Shown: positions 1 to 9,684 of the stretch, piece by piece
Position numbering within the stretch: position 1 is the stretch's first letter
Layout: each line of letters begins with the position of its first letter
DNA from: Byssochlamys sp. IMV 00236
Taxonomy: Eukaryota > Ascomycota > Eurotiomycetes > Eurotiales > Thermoascaceae
Direction of reading: 5' to 3'
Assembly: GCA_001931875.2 (NCBI GenBank)
Contig: MSJH02000666.1
Span: 1-64,000 of the forward strand
Length of the DNA: 64,000 bases
Notes under the pieces: model-generated
What the model was told of the DNA's origin: nothing
Seen by the model: only the letters and a program-made list of their open reading frames with translations
Database searches by the model: none
Made by a program: the position numbers and the translations under genes

Positions 1-664
1 GCCTCGGCTGTTCTGAGCTGAGCTGAACATCTAATTAAACTGTTCCATGGTTCTACTCCCGTCTTTATTGATTCCATGCAGGTCGATCTAGGTACCTAGC
101 TTCCCGTTGCAGCTGCTAACTATCCGGTTTGTATATGGAACACAGCAGCGGAACGCAGCAGGTTTGCAGCTCGCCCCTGTAAGTAGGAACCGCGGGATCT
201 GACATAACTCAACTGGGGTTATAGTTAAGCTACCCTTGTTTTAATAATTTATACTACATAATCTATTACAGTAATTCCTGGCTATAATAAATTAAACTAG
301 ACCCGAATTTTTATTTATTATAACGAGAATTTATTACTTTAAAATAGTATAGCGCATAAAATTAGCTAATTAGATTAACATACTTTGCTATAAATAAATT
401 TTGTATAGGCATAAGGAGAGTAAAATGTTGGCTATACCATGTTAAAACGAATGTTTTACCGAATCCCATTGGAGACTAGGTGGGGTGGCCCAGTTTAACA
501 TAACGAGGTTTGTTATAGGTACCAATAGGATTTACTGTAGGCAATGAAATTCACGTGTGGAGCCTAAACAGTGGAGCTCAGTTCCTAACTTTCGGAATAG
601 ATAAATAGCTTCTTTCATCTCCTGACTGTCCGTAAAACGGCCCAACACCCCAGCCTTGTTCAAT
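1..664. other. AT-rich non-coding stretch
   Basis: I see no gene here. Bases 240-420 are very AT-rich, with many TAAT/TTAT tracts, which could be a decayed repeat. Nothing in it could be assigned to an element. Confidence 0.5.
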
Positions 665-1474
665 ATGAGCCTATGGTCTGATTCTAGCGATGGCGATGAC
701 GATTATTATTGGTGCCCCCCTTGCCAGAGGTTCTTCAACTCGCAATATGCCCTTGACTGTCACCGCAAATCCTCAAGTCGACACGAATGGTGCGCAAGGT
801 GTCGTCGATATTTCTCTACACCATCAGCAAAAGCTGCTCATATTCGAGACTCAGCGGCTCATAATGTTTGCTGGAAATGTCCTGTACCGCTTGATTTCAT
901 ATCGTATGATCAACTTCAGACGCATCGCGTGAGCGATCACCACCTTTGTCGACCTTGTGGAATATACCACAGCTCCAGCGACGAACTACGAGACCATGAT
1001 GTAGAACAGCATAACCTCTGCGTCGACTGTGGTCAATTCTTTCAAAACAGAAATAATCTGGAAATGGTACTTTGGTCAACCGAGATTTGATAGATAAATA
1101 CTGATATACTCTGACAGCATAAACAACGCCACACGCCCCGGGACTTAGAATGCTACGGTCATGACCACTACGGTTGCGAGCAGATATTCAAGACTTTCTC
1201 AGGAATGCTGATCCATTTGGAATCTGGATCTTGCATTTCCGGTACTACAGAGGGCGAGATCGACGATCTAGCGCGAGCATGCTATCAGAGCAGAAAGTAT
1301 CGCCGCGACCTTGAGAACGGAGGGTGGTTATACATGTGTCCTGGTTGCGAAAGGGGTTTTTCCAAACTTTCGTCCCTTTTCCAACATGCCGAGAGCATCC
1401 AGTCTTGCTCATCATATACTACAGGCAACGGTTGTCTGGCAAAACTTCGGTATTTCATCTCATGGAGAATATAA
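665..1474 (+). CDS. C2H2 zinc-finger protein (two exons)
   Basis: Two exons, 665-1066 and 1118-1474, joined by a 51-nt intron (GTACTT..CTGACAG), give about 252 residues. The start is the first ATG, at 665; an upstream TTG at 656 is in frame but is not a fungal start. The protein carries a row of Cys-x2-Cys..His fingers: WCPPCQRFF..H near residue 17, WCARCRRYF..H near 43, LCRPCG..H, LCVDCGQFF..H, a finger spanning the splice junction (LECYGHDHYGC), and a last one, MCPGCERGF. The frame stays open through the junction and restores a finger, which supports the intron. Acidic N-terminus (SDSSDGDDDYY). C2H2 proteins of this kind are nucleic-acid binding and numerous in Eurotiales; I do not recognise an ortholog. 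It sits alone in AT-rich DNA, so it may be an evolving family member. The C-terminal end after the last finger is short and the stop is less certain. Confidence 0.7.
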
Positions 1475-2739
1475 GTATGCATTATGGGCTACTGCTTGGT
1501 AGTGAGCTGATCCGTGTAATTGTGCGAAAGAATAGTGGTCATACCACGACATTTGAGATGTAAATTAGCGCGATATCGGATTATTGAAAAATTTCTCAAT
1601 AGTAGTTTACAACATTAACGCCCCACTGGAGGAAGATGATCTTCCATCTGTGGCGCAAGGAGCTACCGATAGCAACCATGACTTTGCTGCTTAGTCTTTT
1701 ACTGATGCATCCCTCCAAATAAGCGATAGAAGGTCGAGGATTGCACTTCTTCTATTGCTATTAGCCTTTGGACATTATAGGTAACTTTGACCGCTGCGGC
1801 CGTATAGAGAAGACAGTTACTAACTATAGAAGAACGGAGACTACATAATTGTAAGCCATTGCTCTTATATTCGAGAAAAACGGGTTCTTTATAGTTTAAA
1901 ATCAGCCTAAAAACAAGCGTTCTGCGACGAAAAGCTTAGGATTAAGCTAAATGGTAGAACCTTTCTCTTACATCCTTCTATATTGGGAAAAGCTTCAGAG
2001 TCTACATGTTAAGAGCAGTGAAATTTAGACTTTTTCTTTTTCTTTCATGAAATACTGAAATTCCACCCTCTTTTTTTCATTGCGAAAATTAAAATGCATA
2101 GACCATATATGGGGCGCGCTGTAGATAAGGAAATTAAATGGGGACATAAACTAGTAAGAATTAGTTAGTAATTATGTAGTTAGGATTTTTCGTTTATTAA
2201 TTCTTTAGGTAAGATAACTAATAGGTAAATACTATTAATAAGTAAAATTTCAAAGTTTCAGACACTTTTTTTTTCTTGAAATCTAAATATTTTAATTCTG
2301 TGAAATTTATAATATCTTTAAATTTAAAATACCACCTATACTACATGTTCTAACAGTTTACTACTATCGCAGCGAACTAGTAAACATGGAAAGCAAATTT
2401 CTAATGACGCCATTTATTCTGGTCCTGCTATTGATAGGTACCTTTATCATTTGCAGCTGTGTGAATGAAGGTAGCTAATACCAGTTATCCTACGGGGCGC
2501 CCGCGCCAGACCGTAGCAAAGACGCCGAGCGCTCATTACGAAGCAAAATAGGAGCACGTGACTCAATATGTAACTACAGGAATAATACCGCCTCTAACCC
2601 CCTAGCCAGTTATTTTAATATACCAAAAAGGAAAGCGGTAAACAATCACGTGAGGAAGATTTTTAAAGAACCAATCAAAAGGAGGCTTGGCAAAGGAACG
2701 TAAAAAGAAGTACCCTAATTTATCGCCTCGCTAGCGCTC
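1475..2739. other. AT-rich intergenic DNA, no gene seen
   Basis: There is no supported coding region. Bases 2030-2350 are strongly A+T biased with poly-T tracts, followed by scattered GC-richer pieces. The stretch lies just upstream of a transposase fragment, so decayed transposon sequence is likely, but I could not delimit an element. Confidence 0.45.
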
Positions 2740-2986
2740 GCCGATTATGTTTATCCTGCGACAAGGAGCGGTCCTTGGGAAAGCTGGTTTATTGCAATCA
2801 GAGAGTCTCGGTGGCAGGGCGGTTACTTACGCGTCTCCCACCTGCGACTATTCGGAGATGTTTGAGCCCCCCTATACTTATAGCGGTCGACCAAGAATGA
2901 TAACTGAGACGATGCTAAACGATCTCTGCGACCGTTTACGGTGTAACTCCAGGCTTGTACAAACACGTTATCCATATTACAGTTAG
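2740..2986 (+). pseudogene. Decayed Tc1/mariner-like transposase fragment (HTH region)
   Basis: Two neighbouring frames each hold a piece resembling the N-terminal helix-turn-helix part of fungal Tc1/mariner transposases. One frame reads LRLFGDV and then a TGA stop (about 2838-2860). A different frame reads SGRPRMITETMLNDLCDRL (about 2881-2937). In intact elements these motifs follow one another in a single frame, so a frameshift and a stop separate them here. No DDE catalytic part is visible downstream; the match ends near 2986. This looks like a relic. The identification rests on remembered family motifs rather than a search, so it is moderate only. I did not find clear terminal inverted repeats. 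Confidence 0.45.
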
Positions 2987-2989
2987 TCC

Positions 2990-3431
2990 TTCCCTGTACC
3001 CCTTTTCTTGGGGGCAGTAACTAATAGCAGCCGTACTAGGCATAGTCTCTGAGGACTTCAAGAACGTTGGTCTGCGGTAAGAAAGCGATAAGTGTCTGCT
3101 CTCAGAGATGCTGAAGATGCTTGATTGAGTCGACTAGTTAAATACATACTGGAGCCCCTAGGGGCACCAAAATCTACTTTACCGGTCTGGAAATGTGGTA
3201 AGAATTTGAGTCCCAATCTCATAATGTCTCAACCCCTACAAGGATGACTGCAATAGACGAGGAAAATAAATGACGCATAACCAATCAGTTAACTAATAAT
3301 GTCTATGGCTAGTACCATCCGCCATTTTGCCGTTTGAATTTATCTCAAGTCAGCCCACGCCAGCGGTTGGCTGTGAGGTGGTTTTCTGTAACCTGATGTT
3401 AGCAAATTCCGCGAAATACTGCTCTATGCGC
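2990..3431. other. Intergenic, 3' side of glucose oxidase
   Basis: No gene is seen. It lies downstream of the glucose oxidase stop codon and presumably includes its 3' UTR. Confidence 0.4.
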
Positions 3432-5351
3432 TTACTTATTCTTCTTCTTCTTCTCATAGGCCTTCACAATTTCATCACTAATCTTCGAGGCCATACCATA
3501 GAATACCGTCATCACGTGCGAGGACACCTGGGTAGGGGGAATAGAGCCATCAACCACGCGCAGGTTGTCGACTCCATAAATCTTAGCAGTTTCATCAACG
3601 ACACCTCCAAGTTCCTTCTTCATCATGCTGCATGTACCAATACCGTGATAGTTGGCGCGGAAGTTCTGCTTCACATAGAGTGCCCAGTCTTCCAAAGTCG
3701 CGTTCTCAGACAACAGCGCCCCCGGCAACGTCTCTTCGCCGTAGTAGCTTCCCATATCTCCGGAGCGAGTCAGATTACGCGCGAGCTTCGACATCGCAGC
3801 CTGCCCGTAGAGGTCGAGCTCGTTTTCGAAATAGCGGGGGTTATACTCGAAGCTACGCAGGTAGGGGTCGTTGTCGAGGATCTTGACGTAGCCCCGTGCA
3901 AAGGGCAGCAAGTTCCATAGGTCAAAGTGGATATGATTGTCGGTATCCATGAAGAGTTCCCCATAGGAAACGTTGTTCTTGCCAAGCAGCCAATTCTGGT
4001 AATTGACGTATTGGAGGAAGAGAGCAGACTGGTCGTGGAAACCGCCTCCGGCGACGGTATCGGCGGCCCATTTGTGCAGTGTGTCGTTGTCGTTCAGCAT
4101 CGCCTCGAAATAATGCGAATGCTCCCCGAATACCTCAGCGAAGGTTGCGAAGTACGCTGCTTGGCCCTGCCCATTGCCGTCTGGAGTGGTTCGGGAGACG
4201 ACGGAGGTTGTGGTTTGATCTTGCAGATTGAGGCCAACAGGGAGGTCGATCTTTTGTGAGATATTGACTTTAGGCTGCTCCAGTACACTGGCAGGGCCAA
4301 TGCCAGACCATTGCAGAATGAGAGGGGAGATAGCTGATCCAGCAGCAAGGAGAACTTCCTGGTTCGCCGTGACGTTGAACCTCCAGCCGTCCTTGCTGTG
4401 GGTGCCGAATTCGACTCCCTTTGCTCTGTACTTCGAGCCATCCTGCTCGAGATTGACTCTTCCCACAAGCTGACCAGTCAGGACAGTAATTCGGGCTTTT
4501 AAGTCCTCGTTCTTGAGCACGGGCTCCAGCCACGACCGCTCAGCATCCGTGCGAATCTGCTTTGTGGTCAGGGTGTTGAGGAACATGGACACGCCGTGCG
4601 GGCGACCGCAACAGAGGTCTAGTTGGTAGGGTGCACCTGTCGTTTCGTGGGCTGTGTGCATTAGGGCCTTGATCAGTGGCGACCATTTGGTCTTTCGGTC
4701 TCGCGCTCCAACCTCTACCTTGCCCTTGTCAAGATCAGAGTTATGGCAGCTCGGTTCATAAGAGTGGAGATGGCCTGGGGTTACAGTTGAGTCCTTCATT
4801 GGATCTCGAGGCTTTTCGATCTCGTCCATGTACTTTTTCAGACCTTTCCAATTCCAGCCATGGTTTCCAAAGACATTTTCCCAGGAATTGACCTGGTCTT
4901 CGTGTGGACGAGTCCAAGTTCCGCCGTTGATAAGAGTCGAACCTCCGAGGCCATTGCCCGACCGGACAATCTCGACCCGCTTGTGAATCTGGGGGTTAGT
5001 CTCATAGGCATGGTCAACGCTGCTGCCAAATATCTGACCATATGTGTTCAGGTCGTCGATGATGGGACCATATTCAGATCCATAGAATCCGCTCTCAATC
5101 ACGAGAACATTGAACTTATCCGGGTGGTCAAGGAGCTTGGCAGCGATGGTGAGACCCGTGAGACCTCCTCCGGCAATCACATAGTCGTATGTCTGATTTG
5201 CAACTTTCGAAGGGTCACTGATGACACCTGTGGCGGTCGCCGCAATTGTGCTGTGGGTTGTGCTGCTTGGAGGGACTTGAAAAGGGGCTTGAAAGGGCTC
5301 GGAAAGTGCTCCGGCCACATGGATCAGCCAAAGTAGGGGAAAGCGCTTCAT
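3432..5351 (-). CDS. gox: Glucose oxidase (GMC oxidoreductase), secreted
   Basis: A single exon of 639 residues. It oxidises beta-D-glucose to gluconolactone with FAD and O2, giving H2O2. An N-terminal hydrophobic signal (about residues 1-17, ending AGALS) implies secretion. The FAD-binding GGGLTGLT is at 61-68, the adenine-contact ESG at 86-88, and the GMC signature SGNGLGGSTLINGGTW at 131-146. The two active-site histidines are visible as NYHGIGTC (His569) and SSHVMTVFY (His612); their 43-residue spacing matches the His516/His559 pair of Aspergillus niger glucose oxidase. The conserved cysteine pair (PSCHNS and LDLCCGRPHG) is kept. Similarity to the A. niger enzyme runs end to end, so glucose oxidase is preferred over choline dehydrogenase or aryl-alcohol oxidase. 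Oddities are a slightly long N-terminus (family about 605 aa) and a lysine-rich C-terminal tail, KKKKNK. It is divergent from a catalase at 6177. Confidence 0.92.
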   Translation of the reverse strand: MKRFPLLWLIHVAGALSEPFQAPFQVPPSSTTHSTIAATATGVISDPSKVANQTYDYVIAGGGLTGLTIAAKLLDHPDKFNVLVIESGFYGSEYGPIIDDLNTYGQIFGSSVDHAYETNPQIHKRVEIVRSGNGLGGSTLINGGTWTRPHEDQVNSWENVFGNHGWNWKGLKKYMDEIEKPRDPMKDSTVTPGHLHSYEPSCHNSDLDKGKVEVGARDRKTKWSPLIKALMHTAHETTGAPYQLDLCCGRPHGVSMFLNTLTTKQIRTDAERSWLEPVLKNEDLKARITVLTGQLVGRVNLEQDGSKYRAKGVEFGTHSKDGWRFNVTANQEVLLAAGSAISPLILQWSGIGPASVLEQPKVNISQKIDLPVGLNLQDQTTTSVVSRTTPDGNGQGQAAYFATFAEVFGEHSHYFEAMLNDNDTLHKWAADTVAGGGFHDQSALFLQYVNYQNWLLGKNNVSYGELFMDTDNHIHFDLWNLLPFARGYVKILDNDPYLRSFEYNPRYFENELDLYGQAAMSKLARNLTRSGDMGSYYGEETLPGALLSENATLEDWALYVKQNFRANYHGIGTCSMMKKELGGVVDETAKIYGVDNLRVVDGSIPPTQVSSHVMTVFYGMASKISDEIVKAYEKKKKNK

Positions 5352-6176
5352 GGTGACTTGTCAATGTGGACGGTGCTCGAAATGATAAGATATGCCTGTA
5401 ACGAATGCATTATCTTAGTGATCCCTTGGAGCAGATATAGCCTTCGTTCCACAACAATGGGCGTCTGCTGTCGTTCACAAGATTGCTAAGGTGCATGTAT
5501 GGAGTGATACCTCGTCTGAAAACAGACTGTAAGGCTTGAGAACTGATCATGATTGCACAATTCTCCAATGCCTAGACTATTGTCGATCAGGAAGCTGTCG
5601 TGTCGCTGCGTGTTGTTGGACCATGGAAGAGACCTCCCCTCTGCTTCGTGCAATTCGTCTGAGCTGTAGAAAATCCTTCAACTGACAGCGTGATAGGAAG
5701 CAAATTAACAAATTCCCTGAATGTCGCCAGCGTTTCCGCAGATTGACCATGCCCAAGCATGGAACTGTAACCTTGCAGAGACGTCAGGATGGTAGTCTTG
5801 AGGTCAAGATGAATCAGGACATATGATTCATGAGTGATAATTGAGGTCATCGGTTTGCAAACGGCATGAATGCTCTGATTAGAAATGGGATGAACATAAT
5901 TTGGAATTGCTGCAGATGTGCATTCTTCGTTTTCCTGGCGGAGAATTTCTAAGTCAAGGAGTCATTTGTGTAACATGCTCGTTCTGCATTCAACCAGCCT
6001 TAACATTCCATGATCCAATACCACACTGACCCTATTTCGAAATGATGTGAGAGGTTCGTGATTCTACGTCCTGTCAACTCATAAATAGACCCTGGAGATG
6101 CTTGAGAAGCAATCGTACCTCATTATAACCTACTTCTTTCTTTAAACCTACTGCGATCACTGATCTCATCGTCCCA
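5352..6176. promoter_or_regulatory. Divergent promoter region of glucose oxidase and catalase
   Basis: This 825-bp stretch separates the two divergent start codons. A TATA-like ATAAATAG lies at 6081-6088, about 96 nt before the catalase ATG. I see no other gene in it. Shared regulation of the H2O2-producing and H2O2-removing enzymes is an inference from the layout. Confidence 0.5.
6081..6088 (+). promoter_or_regulatory. TATA-like box of the catalase gene
   Basis: ATAAATAG about 96 nt upstream of the preferred catalase ATG. Identified by sequence and position only. Confidence 0.4.
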
Positions 6177-8487
6177 ATGGAGCATAAAGTATGAATATCC
6201 TACAGACAAATATCATTCATTACTAACTCTACCTCAAGGAGTCACTAGCAAGGCCCAATCCCACCTCGGCCCAGGGTAACGATCACCCAGCCCCAAGGTG
6301 GTAGTCAATGGCTTATAGACTTTCATAGATTTCTGTCCTGATGCTGGGAAGATTCCTGATGCGCCCATCTCAAAGGGCTTTTTTACCATGTCGAATGGTA
6401 AGTGTCTAACTTGGCGTCAGCTACCTTAGTAGCATTTGATTGATTGTTTGACCATTTTAGGCTGTCCGTTGGAGGATCCATTGTTGACGGAAAGAGTCGA
6501 CAAGCTGGACGGCAAACATCGAATGGCCTCCCAGCTGATCCAAGATCTCAATGTTATTGATACCATCTCTCATGTTACCCGTGAGCGGATTCCGGAAAGG
6601 TGAGACGCTTCTATCGTTCTAGCAGTCCCTCAATGGGCAAGACAAGTATCTGACACAGAAGCTGTGTTGCAACAGATACGTGCATGCAAAGGGAGTAGGC
6701 GCCTTCGGCGTGTTCGAAGTTACGAACAAGGACTTCACGGTTAGCGATTACACTGATGCTAAGTTCCTTAATGCTACTGGCAAAAAGACACGGCTTTTTG
6801 CGCGATTTTCGACTGTTGCTGGGGAGAGAGGCTACCCGGACACTGTGCGAGATACCAAGGGCGCGGCCTTTAAGTTTTACACTGAGGAAGGGAACCTTGA
6901 CTGGTTATTTCTCAATCCTGTAAGTCCCCTCGGATGCCAAAGTGTTGCCTTCTAGCTAATATGCAATCCAAGGAAATCTTCTTGATCAGGGACCCTGCCA
7001 AGTTTCCCTCTCTTGTCCACGCGACGAAGCGTGATCCTGCCAGTAACCTGCCGGACTCCAACATGGTAAGGCCTTCTATCTGCAGTTTTCTACATATTTG
7101 GGTGACTAACAAGCACCTAGTTTTGGGAGTAAGGGGATCTCTTCGAGTGTATATTGTTATTTTGCTAATGTTGGGAAGCTACTTCAACAACCACCCAGAG
7201 GGGTATAACGCATTGATGAGAATTTTCAGTGATGAGGGTACTCCAAAGTCGTACTCTCGAATGCAGGCATCTAGTGTACATTGTTATACATTTACCAAAA
7301 AGGTTGCTGGAACTCGATCTTCTGTAACATGGCTCGCTCCTTGATACTGACAATGCGCGAAATAATTTAGAAACAAGACCACAGTTGGGAGCACACCCTG
7401 GTCAGGATCAAACTAGTTCCTGACCCTGCCATCGATCCTGACAATGACTATTTCGACCTGGGCGCTGCGACCACCATGGCTGGTAAGGACCCAGACTGGC
7501 TGGCTCGTGTTTTATATGCCGAAATTACGAAAGCGCGATCGGATCCAGTGAACAACAAGTACCCAGCCTGGAAGGTCATGGCACAAATAGTCAAAGACCC
7601 CAGCATGAGCCCTGTGAACATCTTTGATGCCACCAAGATCCTCCCAGAGAATGTGTTTCCATGGAAAGAATTCGGCAAGATAACCTTGACTGAATGTCCT
7701 CAGAATTTCTTCACACAAGTAGAACAGGCCGCCTTCAATCCGGCAAATATCGTGCCTGGCTGGGATATCTCTCCTGATCCTCGTACGTCAGAACCTGTTG
7801 ATTCATACGACGGCGCTAACTTCCAGGTTAGTACTTCAGATTCGCCTGTTCGCCTACGGAGATACACAACGATACCGTCTCGGCGTCAACAACGACCAGC
7901 TGCCCACAAACCGGCCATGCTCATATGTCTACAGCCCCACAAGGCGAGATGGAGCGTACAACATGACCAACTACGCCAACGCGCGCAATTACATTCGAAG
8001 CGATGATAACAAGGTCGCCCCGGACAACCATAATATAAGTTTCCTCAACTGGTCTGGCAACCTTGAACGCTTTAAGAGTGCTATGGACACCACGGACTAC
8101 ACACAATGCAATGATCACTACATGAGCATGACTCCAAAATTGCGGAAAAACTTCGTGACGAATGTTGTGGCTTCTCTCTCTACGGCCCGTATAATACCGA
8201 CACAACAGAGATCGCTAGGTGAGTGAACACCCTAGTGCAAATCCGACGGAGCCCATATTACTGCTGCTGACGCCTGTGTGACAGATATCTTCAAGCTGAT
8301 TAATAGCGATCTCGCTGATGAGATCAGAAAGGCTTTGCCGAAAAGGATTATCGCTAATAAGACACTGGCCCAGACCACCGTGGGTGTCGAGGCAGGAGCA
8401 GAGCAACCTCACGAAGTCAGTTACGTTCCACCTACAGCACCGGATCCTTCAACCGGTGTGGTAGAGGATCTTTTCAAGAAGATGTAA
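6177..8487 (+). CDS. Divergent haem catalase, 11 exons
   Basis: Exons: 6177-6188, 6239-6275, 6329-6397, 6461-6599, 6676-6919, 6973-7065, 7121-7128, 7179-7302, 7371-7782, 7832-8218, 8285-8487; about 575 residues. The start at 6177 is chosen because the following intron has a perfect TACTAAC branch site (6221-6227) and the frame upstream of the alternative ATG at 6388 is open. Catalase hallmarks are RERIPERYVHAKG (distal His89), [17 protein letters not shown], the FWDY motif formed by an 8-nt microexon, and the proximal haem tyrosine in [14 protein letters not shown] (Tyr388). The position of the distal asparagine (human Asn148, VGNN) reads Leu in WLFLNP. The donor at 7303 (GTTGCT) is weak. There is no signal peptide and no PTS1, so it is probably cytosolic. 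Catalase converts H2O2 to water and O2; its neighbour, glucose oxidase, makes H2O2. Confidence 0.82.
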
Positions 8488-8801
8488 CGGTTTTGCATAA
8501 GCTGGGTCCTGAGATATCCAAAGATCTTCAGCTAGGGCCTTCGACCTATCTAGCCGAAATCTACATACATATTATCAGTAACAGCTGCGACACGTCAGTT
8601 TATCCCCACCGATATATCAGACTAACAACGCTACCATGCAGCAGAACCTGATTATGTGGCATTATATCATTCGCTATATCGTTTTTAGATGGCAGGGGAG
8701 ACTGCAGGTATAACCACTGGTAGTATTGGGGGGTACGGATGAAGGCTTATGAAAGGGGACCAGAATGTATTTAAACCCCATGAGTTAGGTAGTCGGTGGA
8801 A
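8488..8801. other. Intergenic, catalase 3' side
   Basis: No gene is seen; this is the 3' flank of the catalase, next to an ankyrin relic. Confidence 0.4.
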
Positions 8802-9540
8802 TTAAGCATTTTCTTTTATAAATACGTAGCAGTACGATAGTAAGGGAATTGAGCTCCGTATAATAGCTTTTGAATCAATTAGTGTTGGCATTGAGTTGAG
8901 ACTGGTGCCTTTACCCGCTAGAAATTCAATCACCTCCATGTGACCATTTTTAGCCGCCCACAGGAATAATTTCCTGCTTTTGCTCCGCGTTAGATCGTAT
9001 TGCGGCGAGGATATGGTGCGGAGAACGGCTCCCAACTCCGTGGTAAGTATCTCCGAATGCTCTCAGGTCTCTCTGGTGAGCCGCAGAACTGCCTCCAGTC
9101 GATTCTCTGTAGCAATCAAAAGAGCACTACGGCCAAATTCATCGCGACTGTGGAATAGAGTAGGGTCTTTCTCGAGTAGAAGCTCAATGACTTTCTCGTT
9201 CCCATGCTTGAGGGCTTGAAAAAGTGGCGTCTGGCCGAATTTATCTTTGGATCCGATAAGTATTTGCGCCTCTCTCAAGCAAGAGCGTGGCCACATTTGT
9301 CGTTCCTCGTTTTGCTGCCTTCGACAATGCTGTTTGGTCATTCCAATCTTGGACATCAACACCAGCACCCTTCTCGATTAGGAGTGCAGCCGTTTCCTCG
9401 TGTGGTTTGGTTTATCACAGCATATGACTTTGTGGGTCTCTCGTATGGTATTGATATCAGCACCCTCTTCTAGAAGCACTTCGACAAACAAGGTATTACC
9501 CATGTAATCGGAGTGTCGAAGAAATCTGAGTGGACATTAA
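8802..9540 (-). pseudogene. Ankyrin-repeat protein relic
   Basis: The minus strand carries at least five ankyrin-like units in pieces. From high to low coordinate the frames give VLLEEGADI, then after a shift AALLIEKGAGVDV and ATLLLERGANT, then after another shift KFGQTPLFQALKHGNEKVI and GRSALLIATENRLEAVL. After an in-frame TGA near 9063 the same frame continues into AAKNGHMEVIEFLAGKG. At least two frameshifts and one stop interrupt the chain, so no continuous product is possible. Ankyrin repeats are protein-interaction modules common in large fungal families. A relic rather than a spliced gene is preferred because the breaks fall inside repeats without convincing splice sites. I cannot say what else the original protein contained. 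Confidence 0.65.
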
Positions 9541-9684
9541 CATCATGGTGCCTTTTTAGTGGGCACTCTGTTTCAGAGTATTATCGTTTCCTGGCTTGGT
9601 ATGGACTTTGTATTCTTAGTCTGCTAGGAAAATAAAAGATAAAAACTCCGCATGGTTCCAAATCAAATCCCATCAGCACACAAG

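Noticed and set aside
3327..3920. A 197-codon plus-strand open frame overlapping the glucose oxidase gene.
   Set aside because: It is antisense to a strongly supported coding sequence and has no family features.
6220..6227. TTACTAAC as a Yap1-type stress element of the catalase.
   Set aside because: It lies 11 nt before an intron acceptor and downstream of the preferred ATG, so it is better explained as the intron branch site TACTAAC.
8172..8218. An alternative frame near the catalase 3' end reads LYGPYNTDT and looked like a frameshift in the CT-rich stretch.
   Set aside because: The original frame continues through the last intron into [10 protein letters not shown], which fits the catalase C-terminal helices, so no frameshift is needed.
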